DNA of 64,000 nt, from NCBI GenBank assembly GCA_965194375.1, contig OZ239428.1, one strand, 5' to 3'. Shown here one piece after another: positions 32,627 through 40,157 of this stretch. A program made the translations under genes and the position numbers. This DNA comes from Tabrizicola_A aquatica (GTDB taxonomy: Bacteria > Pseudomonadota > Alphaproteobacteria > Rhodobacterales > Rhodobacteraceae). Each line of letters starts with the position of its first letter. The stretch's first letter is position 1. The notes below the pieces were generated by a model. It did no database searches. It saw only the letters and a list, made by a program, of their open reading frames with translations, and was not told the DNA's origin.

Positions 32627-34462
32627 GTGGAATTTGTTCTGTTGTCGTTGTTGCTGGTTGCCGGTCTTGCCACCTCCGCCGATGGCGGCAGCGGTGCGGA
32701 TGGTGGGGGCGACGATGGTGGGGGCGGCGATGACAGCCTACAAGGCGCAGGCAATGACCAGATCGCGGGCGGGGCGGGCAATGACCTGTTGTCGCTTGCA
32801 GGTGAGGCTGTGGGCTGGGGTGGGTCAGGGGATGACCACCTGATCGCCGCAGATCGCGCCCAAGCCTTTGGAGGCGCGGGTGCGGACCGCTTTGATCTCT
32901 CCGGCGCAGCACAGGGTTTGGGCGGCGAGGGCAATGATCGGCTGACAGTCACCGATGGCGCGGTCGGCTATGGCTTGGGCGGCGATGACTGGCTGAGCGG
33001 CGATGAAAACGCCACCCTTCAAGGCGGGTCCGGGGATGACACGCTTTTGGCCGCAGATGAGGCCGTCGCTTATGGCGGGGTGGGCGATGATCAGTTGACC
33101 GCCACGGGCGATGCGGCGGTTTACGGTGGCGATGGCAATGACACGCTGAGTGCCAGCGGCGATGCGCGCGCCTATGGCGGTGACGGTGGCGATACGCTCT
33201 ACATGCGCGGTGAGACGATTGGCGAGGGGTTTGGCGCCGGTGGGGCGGGGTTTGACCAGCTGATCGTCTCGGGCCGGGCCTTGGTGAGCGGCGGCGGCGG
33301 GAATGATGCCTTCATCGCGGATCTGGCACGTGACGATGCCTCGGACGGCGAGGCGCGGCTGACGGTGACGGATTTCCAACCCGGGGCCGAGCAGATTGCG
33401 GTGCTTTTGGGCAACCGCGAGGTAGATGGCGTCGAAATAAGCTCGCGGTTTGACACGGTGCAAAACGCCACCATCGTCGATTTGACCGAAGGCGCGGAGG
33501 GCCGCTTTGCCAGCTTTACCCTGCAGGGTGTGACCAGCTTTGATGTCAATGACGTGGTGCTTTACGGCACCGAGATCGGCGATGTGGTGGATTGGGCCCC
33601 TGCCCCCGATGTCAGCAACGAGACGTTGAGCGGATCGGGCAATGATGTGGTCACTGGCGGGGCGGGCAATGACCAGATCAGCCTGAGTGACAGTGCAGTG
33701 GGCTTTGGCGGCGCGGGCAATGACACGCTGATCGCCGAGGACGATGCCACCGCCTATGGCCGTGAGGGCAACGACAGCCTGACGGGGCCGGACAATGCCA
33801 CGGTCTTTGGTGGCGAGGGCGATGACTATGTGCTGGCCGATGGCACAGGCGAGGCCCATGGCGGGGTGGGCAATGATTTTGTCTGGGCGCGCAATGGGGC
33901 TTCGGGCTTTGCGGCCGAGGGCAATGATGTGGTTTATGCCACCCAAGGGTCGGTTGCGAATGCCGGGGTTGGCGATGATTTCGGGGTGGCGACGGATCGA
34001 TCTCAGCTTTACGGCGGCGATGGCAATGACAGGCTTGAGGTGGGAAGCGCGTCAACCATTTATGGCGGGGCTGGTGATGACAGGCTGACGGTGGATTTCA
34101 CCAATTTCACCGGCGCGCCGACCGACCACTTTGTCACCATGGAAAGCGGCACGGGGGCTGACCGCATGACGATCAGCGATGGCTCATCCAACGAGACCAT
34201 CCCGGCAAGCCGGACGATCATTACCGATTTTGATCCTGCGCAGGACCAGTTGGCGTTTGAGGTGCCGGTGAACGCCGAGTTTTCGCAATTCGATCTGCGG
34301 GTGACATCTGCCTTTGATGCGGCTGGAAACTTTACGCTGGTGACGGTCAATCAGGCGATGGCTGACGGGTCACAGGTTCCGCTGACGCTGATTCAGTTGA
34401 ACGGCATCACCAGCTTTGCGCCCGCCGATTTGCGGCTGACTCAAGAACCGTTGGAGAATTGA
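32627..34462 (+). CDS. RTX-like calcium-binding repeat protein with 17-residue repeats
   Basis: A 611-residue acidic, glycine-rich protein, starting at a GTG with AAAGG upstream. A short hydrophobic segment (EFVLLSLLLVAGLA) and a Gly/Asp linker lead into two similar modules. Module 1 has GGxGxDxL units starting at residues 48, 65, 82, 99, 116, 133, 150, 167 and 184, then 205 and 222; module 2 has units at 344, 361, 378, 395, 412, 429, 446, 463 and 480. The spacing within each run is exactly 17, with an A-x-x-Y/F end in place of the second nonapeptide of a canonical 18-residue RTX turn. Each module ends in a roughly 100-residue domain containing TDFxPxxxQxA and GxTSF. Calcium binding and type I secretion are inferred from RTX relatives. 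No neighbouring secretion genes are seen. Confidence 0.85.
   Translation: MEFVLLSLLLVAGLATSADGGSGADGGGDDGGGGDDSLQGAGNDQIAGGAGNDLLSLAGEAVGWGGSGDDHLIAADRAQAFGGAGADRFDLSGAAQGLGGEGNDRLTVTDGAVGYGLGGDDWLSGDENATLQGGSGDDTLLAADEAVAYGGVGDDQLTATGDAAVYGGDGNDTLSASGDARAYGGDGGDTLYMRGETIGEGFGAGGAGFDQLIVSGRALVSGGGGNDAFIADLARDDASDGEARLTVTDFQPGAEQIAVLLGNREVDGVEISSRFDTVQNATIVDLTEGAEGRFASFTLQGVTSFDVNDVVLYGTEIGDVVDWAPAPDVSNETLSGSGNDVVTGGAGNDQISLSDSAVGFGGAGNDTLIAEDDATAYGREGNDSLTGPDNATVFGGEGDDYVLADGTGEAHGGVGNDFVWARNGASGFAAEGNDVVYATQGSVANAGVGDDFGVATDRSQLYGGDGNDRLEVGSASTIYGGAGDDRLTVDFTNFTGAPTDHFVTMESGTGADRMTISDGSSNETIPASRTIITDFDPAQDQLAFEVPVNAEFSQFDLRVTSAFDAAGNFTLVTVNQAMADGSQVPLTLIQLNGITSFAPADLRLTQEPLEN
32768..33340 (+). 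repeat. First block of 51-bp coding repeats (17-residue units)
   Basis: Eleven units encoding GGxGxDxL-type turns, nine of them at exact 51-base intervals, then a 63-base step and one more 51-base step. Confidence 0.85.
33656..34114 (+). repeat. Second block of 51-bp coding repeats (17-residue units)
   Basis: Nine units at exact 51-base intervals. Two units (residues 429 and 446) have lost the leading Gly-Gly but keep the register. Confidence 0.85.
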
Positions 34463-34517
34463 CGGGGCCGGTGGGCGGTCATGGGTGCGAAGCTTACGGC
34501 ACGCTGCAAGACGCCCA

Positions 34518-34955
34518 TTAGGCGGTGAGCGCGGCGAGGATCAGGGTGGTCAGGCCAAGGCCGCTGGCCATTTGCCAGCGCAAGCGGAGCCACCCGTTCG
34601 GCAGCGTGATGCGGCGCGACAGGCTGATATCCACCAGCGGGCTGGCCAAGAGGCACAGCGCCATCAGCCAAAGCCCGCCATCAGGCCAGAGCATCGCGCC
34701 CCAGCCCACAAGGCTGGGCAGCACCGCCACGACATAGGGGATCGGGTCACGCAAGCCGGACAGAAGTGCAGCCATCCACCAAAGCCCGCCCAGAAAGGAC
34801 AAGATCACCGCCGCATAGGCCAGCCCCGCCTGCCCGGCGAAACTGCCCCCGAAGGCCAGCGTGTGGGCAATGCAGGCCAATTGCGGCAAGATGCCGGACA
34901 GGCCCAGAAGGCGGACAGCGGGCGGCAAATCATGGTTGGGGTGCGCTTTGGTCAT
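34518..34955 (-). CDS. DUF3429 domain-containing membrane protein
   Basis: A 145-residue integral membrane protein with about four or five hydrophobic helices (for example YAAVILSFLGGLWWMAALL and IPYVVAVLPSLVGWGAML). The FLGGLWW segment is typical of DUF3429 proteins. Function is unknown. It is convergent with the RTX-like gene and ends 55 bp from it. It begins 47 bp downstream of the methyltransferase gene's stop, on the same strand. Confidence 0.87.
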   Translation of the reverse strand: MTKAHPNHDLPPAVRLLGLSGILPQLACIAHTLAFGGSFAGQAGLAYAAVILSFLGGLWWMAALLSGLRDPIPYVVAVLPSLVGWGAMLWPDGGLWLMALCLLASPLVDISLSRRITLPNGWLRLRWQMASGLGLTTLILAALTA

Positions 34956-35002
34956 GGCGCAAGTTTAGCGCGCGCCAAAACGCAGACAAGCCCGGCGGCG
35001 CG

Positions 35003-35749
35003 TCACTGCTTTGGGCTGGCCACTGGCTGGGCGGCGGGCTCCCACAGGCGGACGGGTTTGGTGGCGCGTTGCAAAAGGCCGCCGCGCGTGGGGGCGTAGA
35101 CCTGTTTTGACACCTCGACCATCAAGACCCCACCCGAAAGCCACGGCAATCGGCGGCCCAGCCGCTCCCACAGGTTGGACGAGCGCAGCCAGAACGGGGC
35201 CTGCGAGGGTGGGGCGTGCAGCACGGTGAAGTTGCGTTCGGGCGTGAAGCCGTGGCGTTTGAGCTGCGCTTCCAGCTGGCTGGCGGTATAGGGGCGGCCA
35301 AAGCCGAAGGGGGTGGCATCCGAGCGCGACCAAAGCCCCGCGCGGTTCGGCACCACGATCAGCGCCCGGCCCCCCGGACCAAGCACGCGGTGCGCCTCAT
35401 CCAGCACCGAGCCGGGGTTTTCCGAGGTTTCCAGCCCGTGCATCAGGACCAGACGGTCCACCATGCCGGTGGGCAGGGGCCAAAGATGTTCCTCACACAG
35501 GACCGAGACATTCTGCAGCCCTGCAGGCCATGGCATCACGCCTTGCGGCCCCGGCATCAACCCGACGACGCGCCGCGCCTCGGCCAGATAGGGGCGCAGG
35601 AGCGGGACGGCAAAGCCAAAGCCCGCCACCGTCTGCCCGGCCAAAGGTGGCCAAAGGTCAACCATCCGGTCGCGGATGGCGCGCTGGGCCACGCGGCCCA
35701 GCTGCGTGCGGTAGTAGAAATTGCGCAGGTCCAGCACATCAAGGTGCAT
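35003..35749 (-). CDS. Class I SAM-dependent methyltransferase
   Basis: A 248-residue methyltransferase of the Methyltransf_11 type. The SAM-binding motif I is degenerate (GQTVAGFGFAVPLL), but the later hallmarks are good: LMHGLETSENPGSVLDEAHRVLGPGGRALIVVPNR, with the post-III loop LGPGG. The C-terminus (KQVYAPTRGGLLQ) is conserved-looking but of unknown meaning. It is divergent from gloB with 63 bp between, a pairing I recall from other Rhodobacterales. The substrate is unknown. Confidence 0.87.
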   Translation of the reverse strand: MHLDVLDLRNFYYRTQLGRVAQRAIRDRMVDLWPPLAGQTVAGFGFAVPLLRPYLAEARRVVGLMPGPQGVMPWPAGLQNVSVLCEEHLWPLPTGMVDRLVLMHGLETSENPGSVLDEAHRVLGPGGRALIVVPNRAGLWSRSDATPFGFGRPYTASQLEAQLKRHGFTPERNFTVLHAPPSQAPFWLRSSNLWERLGRRLPWLSGGVLMVEVSKQVYAPTRGGLLQRATKPVRLWEPAAQPVASPKQ

Positions 35750-35812
35750 TGCAGCTTGCCGCCCTTCTGGTCACAGTGGCGGCCAAGGATACCGGGATCG
35801 GGGGAAAAAGCC

Positions 35813-36580
35813 ATGCCACTTGAACTTGTCACCCTGCCCTGTCTGGCCGACAACTATGCTTATCTGATCCATGATCCGGTGTCGGGGGCCACAGGCGTGG
35901 TGGATGTGCCCGACGCCGCGCCCATTCTGGCCGAGCTTTCGCGCCGCGAATGGGTGCTGAGCGATATCTTCCTGACCCATCACCATGACGACCATATCGC
36001 AGGCGTGAAGGCGCTGCGCGGCGCGACCGGGGCCAAGGTCTGGGGTGCGGCGGCGGACCGGCACCGGCTGCCGCCCTTGGATGTGGCGCTGGCCGAGGGG
36101 GACGCGGTGCCCTTTGGTCCCGAGTCTGGCGTGGTGATCGACGTGTCGGGCCATACGCTCGGCCATATCGCATATGTGTTTGCCGACTCCGGTCTGGCCT
36201 TTACCGGCGACAGTCTGATGGCGGCGGGCTGTGGGCGGCTCTTTGAAGGCAGCCCCGATCAGATGTGGTCCTCGTTGCAAAAGCTGGCCGCCCTGCCCGA
36301 TGCAACGCAAATCTGCTCGGGCCATGAATACACCGCGTCCAACCTTCGCTTTGCCGCCGCGATGGAACCGGCCAATCCGGCGATTGCCGCGCGCACCCTG
36401 CGGGTGATGAAAGCGCGGGCCGAAGGGCGGCCTTCGGTGCCCTCGCGCCTCTCGGGCGAGCGCGCCACCAACCCATTTTTGCGCGCGTCCCGACCCGAAA
36501 TGAAGACAGCCCTCGGAATGGAGGGCGAAAGCGATGCGGCGGTCTTTGCCGAACTGCGGGCGCGCAAGGATCGGTTTTAA
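35813..36580 (+). CDS. gloB: Hydroxyacylglutathione hydrolase (glyoxalase II)
   Basis: A 255-residue MBL-fold enzyme that hydrolyses S-lactoylglutathione to lactate and glutathione. The dinuclear metal site is THHHDDH (His56, His58, Asp60, His61), with further ligands in SGHTLGH, FTGDSL and SGHEYT. The C-terminal glutathione-binding domain ends with TNPFLRA, the family signature. The ATG at 35813 has GGGGAA upstream and gives the standard MPLELVTLPCLADNYAYL start. Confidence 0.96.
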   Translation: MPLELVTLPCLADNYAYLIHDPVSGATGVVDVPDAAPILAELSRREWVLSDIFLTHHHDDHIAGVKALRGATGAKVWGAAADRHRLPPLDVALAEGDAVPFGPESGVVIDVSGHTLGHIAYVFADSGLAFTGDSLMAAGCGRLFEGSPDQMWSSLQKLAALPDATQICSGHEYTASNLRFAAAMEPANPAIAARTLRVMKARAEGRPSVPSRLSGERATNPFLRASRPEMKTALGMEGESDAAVFAELRARKDRF

Positions 36581-36695
36581 GCCGTTAATGGGTTTATATC
36601 CTGCTCAATCAAAGGCTTGAGATTCTCAGCGGTGATTCAGAAATGTCACCCCCGATCACTTTTCTGTCCCCTGCGCAAAAGAGTTGGATTTAGGG

Positions 36696-36724
36696 CTTGA
36701 AACCCGCCCAAGAAAACCGATCCT
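36696..36724 (+). promoter_or_regulatory. Possible heat-shock promoter of clpA
   Basis: A perfect sigma-32 -35 element CTTGAAA is followed after 14 bases by CCGATCCT, a poor match to CCCCAT-T. It lies 72 bp before the clpA GTG. Confidence 0.3.
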
Positions 36725-36796
36725 TTACCTTATGAGGCCACGGTCGGATCGGGGGTTTTCTCCCTTCCCCGGCCCTGAAAACAGGAGCACAGGAAC

Positions 36797-39112
36797 GTGC
36801 CGTCATTCTCGACCACACTGGAGCAGGCGATCCATTCGGCACTGGCCTTGGCCAATGCCCGCCGACATGAGCTGGCCACGCTGGAGCATCTTCTTCTGGC
36901 GCTGATCGAAGAACCTGACGCAGCCCGCGTGATGAAGGCCTGCGCGGTTGATCTGGATGAGTTGAAAAAGACCCTGATTGATTTCATCGATGACGATCTG
37001 TCGACGCTGGTCACCAGCGTTGAAGGGTCCGAGGCGGTGCCGACAGCCGCCTTCCAGCGCGTCATTCAGCGCGCGGCGATCCATGTGCAGTCGTCCGGTC
37101 GCAATGAGGTGACCGGGGCCAATGTGCTGGTCGCGATCTTTGCCGAGCGCGAATCGAACGCCGCCTACTTCCTGCAAGAGCAGGACATGACGCGCTATGA
37201 TGCGGTGAATTTCATCGCCCATGGTGTGGCCAAGGATCCGTCTTACGGCGAGGCGCGCGAAGTGTCCGGGGCCGAAGAGCATGAGACTCCGAAGGCCGAG
37301 GCCGGTGAGGCCAAGGAATCCGCCCTGTCGAAGTTCTGCGTTGATCTGAACGTCAAGGCGCTGAAGGGCGACGTTGACCCGCTGATCGGCCGCGAGGCCG
37401 AGGTGGAGCGCGCGATTCAGGTTCTGTGCCGTCGGCGCAAGAACAACCCGTTGTTGGTGGGCGATCCGGGCGTCGGCAAGACCGCCATCGCCGAAGGTCT
37501 GGCCAAAAAGATCGTCGACAAGCAGACGCCGGATATTCTGTCGGGTGCGACGATCTATTCGCTGGATATGGGCGCTTTGTTGGCCGGAACCCGCTATCGC
37601 GGTGATTTCGAAGAGCGGCTGAAGCAGGTGATGAAAGAGCTGGAAGATCACCCGGATGCGATCCTCTTCATCGACGAAATCCATACGGTGATTGGCGCGG
37701 GTGCCACTTCGGGTGGGGCGATGGACGCCTCGAACCTGTTGAAGCCCGCGTTGCAGGGCGGCAAGCTGCGCTGCATGGGCTCGACCACCTACAAGGAATT
37801 CCGCCAGCACTTTGAGAAGGACCGCGCGCTGTCGCGCCGGTTCCAGAAGATCGACGTGAATGAGCCTTCGGTGCCCGATGCGATCAAGATCCTGATGGGG
37901 CTGAAGCCGCATTTTGAGGATCACCACGATCTGCGCTACACCAATGACGCGATCAAATCGGCCGTCGAACTGGCGGCGCGCTATATCCACGACCGCAAGC
38001 TGCCGGATTCGGCGATTGATGTGATCGACGAGGCAGGTGCCGCGCAGCATCTGTTGGCCGAAGGCAAGCGGCGCAAGTCCTTGGGCGTCAAGGAGATTGA
38101 GGCTGTGGTGGCCAAAATCGCCCGCATCCCGGCCAAGTCGGTCTCGAAGGATGATGCCGAAACGCTGCGCGATCTGGAAAAGACGCTGAAACGCGTGGTG
38201 TTCGGGCAGGACAAAGCGGTTGAGGCGCTGTGCTCGGCCATCAAACTGGCCCGCGCGGGGCTGCGGGAACCTGAAAAGCCCATCGGCAACTATCTCTTCG
38301 CCGGGCCAACGGGCGTGGGCAAGACCGAGGTGGCCAAGCAATTGGCCTCGTCGCTTGGCGTCGAACTTTTGCGCTTTGACATGTCGGAATACATGGAAAA
38401 GCACGCGGTCAGCCGCCTGATCGGCGCCCCTCCGGGCTATGTCGGGTTTGACCAGGGCGGCATGTTGACGGACGGGGTCGACCAGCACCCGCATTGCGTC
38501 TTGCTTCTGGACGAAATGGAAAAGGCGCACCCGGATGTCTACAACATCCTGTTGCAGGTGATGGACCACGGGAAACTCACCGACCACAACGGCCGGACGG
38601 TGGATTTCCGCAATGTGATCTTGATCATGACCTCGAACGCAGGCGCGTCGGAAATGGCGAAAGCGGCGATCGGCTTTGGCCGCGACCGTCGCGAGGGCGA
38701 GGATACGGCGGCGATTGAGCGCACCTTCACGCCGGAATTCCGCAACCGTCTGGATGCGGTCATCGCCTTTGCGCCCTTGGGCCGCGACATCATCATGCAG
38801 GTGGTGACCAAGTTCGTCCTGCAGCTTGAGGCGCAGCTGATTGACCGCAACGTCCACATCGACCTGACGACCGAGGCCGCCGCTTGGCTTGGGGAGAAGG
38901 GCTATGATGACAAGATGGGCGCGCGCCCGCTTGGCCGGGTCATTCAAGAGCACATCAAGAAACCGCTGGCTGAAGAGCTGCTCTTTGGCAAGCTGACCAA
39001 GGGCGGCACGGTGCATGTCGGCGTCAAGGACGGCGCGCTGCACCTGACCTATGAAGAGCCGCAAAAGCCGCGTCTGACGGGTCAAAAACCGCCGCTTCTC
39101 ACGGCGGAATAA
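36797..39112 (+). CDS. clpA: ATP-dependent Clp protease ATP-binding subunit ClpA
   Basis: A 771-residue AAA+ unfoldase of ClpAP. The N-terminal double Clp-N repeat (ALANARRHELATLEHLLLAL) binds the adaptor ClpS. AAA-1 has Walker A GDPGVGKT and GAGATSGGAMDASN; AAA-2 has GPTGVGKTEV; the ClpP-contact loop region IGFGR follows. The start is a GTG with GGAG 9 bases upstream. No clpS reading frame lies in the 216-bp upstream region, where many alphaproteobacteria have it. The M23 peptidase gene starts 8 bp after the stop. Confidence 0.97.
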   Translation: MPSFSTTLEQAIHSALALANARRHELATLEHLLLALIEEPDAARVMKACAVDLDELKKTLIDFIDDDLSTLVTSVEGSEAVPTAAFQRVIQRAAIHVQSSGRNEVTGANVLVAIFAERESNAAYFLQEQDMTRYDAVNFIAHGVAKDPSYGEAREVSGAEEHETPKAEAGEAKESALSKFCVDLNVKALKGDVDPLIGREAEVERAIQVLCRRRKNNPLLVGDPGVGKTAIAEGLAKKIVDKQTPDILSGATIYSLDMGALLAGTRYRGDFEERLKQVMKELEDHPDAILFIDEIHTVIGAGATSGGAMDASNLLKPALQGGKLRCMGSTTYKEFRQHFEKDRALSRRFQKIDVNEPSVPDAIKILMGLKPHFEDHHDLRYTNDAIKSAVELAARYIHDRKLPDSAIDVIDEAGAAQHLLAEGKRRKSLGVKEIEAVVAKIARIPAKSVSKDDAETLRDLEKTLKRVVFGQDKAVEALCSAIKLARAGLREPEKPIGNYLFAGPTGVGKTEVAKQLASSLGVELLRFDMSEYMEKHAVSRLIGAPPGYVGFDQGGMLTDGVDQHPHCVLLLDEMEKAHPDVYNILLQVMDHGKLTDHNGRTVDFRNVILIMTSNAGASEMAKAAIGFGRDRREGEDTAAIERTFTPEFRNRLDAVIAFAPLGRDIIMQVVTKFVLQLEAQLIDRNVHIDLTTEAAAWLGEKGYDDKMGARPLGRVIQEHIKKPLAEELLFGKLTKGGTVHVGVKDGALHLTYEEPQKPRLTGQKPPLLTAE

Positions 39113-39120
39113 CCGCAAAG

Positions 39121-40056
39121 ATGATCCGGGCGCTTGCCCCACTTCTCATGGCCCTCGCCCCCCCGGCGGGGGCCTTTGACTTGGCGTTCCCGGCGGACTG
39201 CACTTTGGGTCAAGACTGCTATATCCAGCAATATCATGACCATGACCCGGGGCCAGAGGCCACGGACTATACCTGCGGGCCGCTCAGCTACGATGGACAT
39301 GACGGCACCGACATTGCCTTGCCCACCCGTGCGGCCATGGCGGCCGGGATCGCGGTGCTGGCCGCCGCCCCCGGCGTGGTCAAGGGCCTGCGCGACGGGG
39401 TGGCCGATGCCGCCCCCTTCCCGACCGGACAAGACTGCGGCAATGGCGTGGTAATCGACCATGGCAATGGCTGGGAAACCCAATATTGCCATATGAAACA
39501 AGGTTCAGTCCGGGTCAAATCAGGCCAGCCTGTCACCGTCGGCACCGCCTTGGGCCAGATCGGCCAATCCGGCCGGGCCGAGTTTCCGCATCTGCATTTC
39601 GCGGTCCGCCACGAGGGCGCCAAGATCGACCCTTTCGCGCCCGGTGCCACCGCCTGCGACGCAGTGGGAGACGATCTTTGGACCCGCGACCTGCCGCATC
39701 AACCGGGCGGCATCCTTGGCCTTGGCCTGACCGATCAGGTGCCCGCATTTGACGAGATCAAATCCGGCCTGCCCTCACCCGATCTGCCCGCCACAGCGCC
39801 CGCCCTGGTGGTCTGGGCCTATCTCTTTGGCCCAAGGGCGGGGGATGCGATCCTGTTCGACCTTGTCGGGCCAGAAGGTGCCGTGGTGACCGAACGGGTG
39901 CAGATCGAAAAGACCCAAGCGCTCGCCTTCCGCGCGGTGGGCCGCAAGCTGACCCTGCCCGCCTGGCCACCCGGCCGCTATACCGCCACCGCGACCCTGA
40001 TCCGCGACCGCGCAGAACTGTCGCGGCAAGAGATCACCCTGACGGTGACCCCTTAG
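39121..40056 (+). CDS. M23 family metallopeptidase, exported
   Basis: A 311-residue protein with a signal peptide (RALAPLLMALAPPAGA) and a LytM/M23 domain. The zinc site is readable: HDGTD (His60, Asp64) and HLHF (His157, His159), with His124 in QYCHMK as a catalytic partner. Cys pairs near 27/33 and 106 suggest periplasmic disulfides. The roughly 100-residue C-terminal beta domain (VVWAYLFGPRAGDAI onward) is not a known module to me. It probably cleaves peptidoglycan cross-links. It is 8 bp behind clpA, so co-transcription is likely. Confidence 0.92.
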   Translation: MIRALAPLLMALAPPAGAFDLAFPADCTLGQDCYIQQYHDHDPGPEATDYTCGPLSYDGHDGTDIALPTRAAMAAGIAVLAAAPGVVKGLRDGVADAAPFPTGQDCGNGVVIDHGNGWETQYCHMKQGSVRVKSGQPVTVGTALGQIGQSGRAEFPHLHFAVRHEGAKIDPFAPGATACDAVGDDLWTRDLPHQPGGILGLGLTDQVPAFDEIKSGLPSPDLPATAPALVVWAYLFGPRAGDAILFDLVGPEGAVVTERVQIEKTQALAFRAVGRKLTLPAWPPGRYTATATLIRDRAELSRQEITLTVTP

Positions 40057-40057
40057 G

Positions 40058-40079
40058 TTTCATCTTGGCCGAAATACTC
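40058..40079 (+). repeat. Copy 2 of the dispersed intergenic motif
   Basis: TTTCATCTTGG then CCG then AAATACTC, starting 1 bp after the M23 peptidase stop and between convergent genes. It is followed by a G-run (CTCGGGGGG). Confidence 0.75.
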
Positions 40080-40157
40080 TCGGGGGGGCTGCAATTGCCC
40101 GGCAATTGCAGCTTGGGGGGCAGACGGCCCCCCGAAAATTCTTGCGCCAAGAATTTT

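Noticed and set aside
32768..34114. Regular 51-bp repeats that could look like a CRISPR array or tandem satellite
   Set aside because: The repeats are diverged, contiguous, keep an open frame and encode GGxGxD turns, so they are coding.
36803..39142. A 779-codon minus-strand frame opposite clpA
   Set aside because: Antisense shadow of clpA; rich in Arg, Gln and His with no domain.
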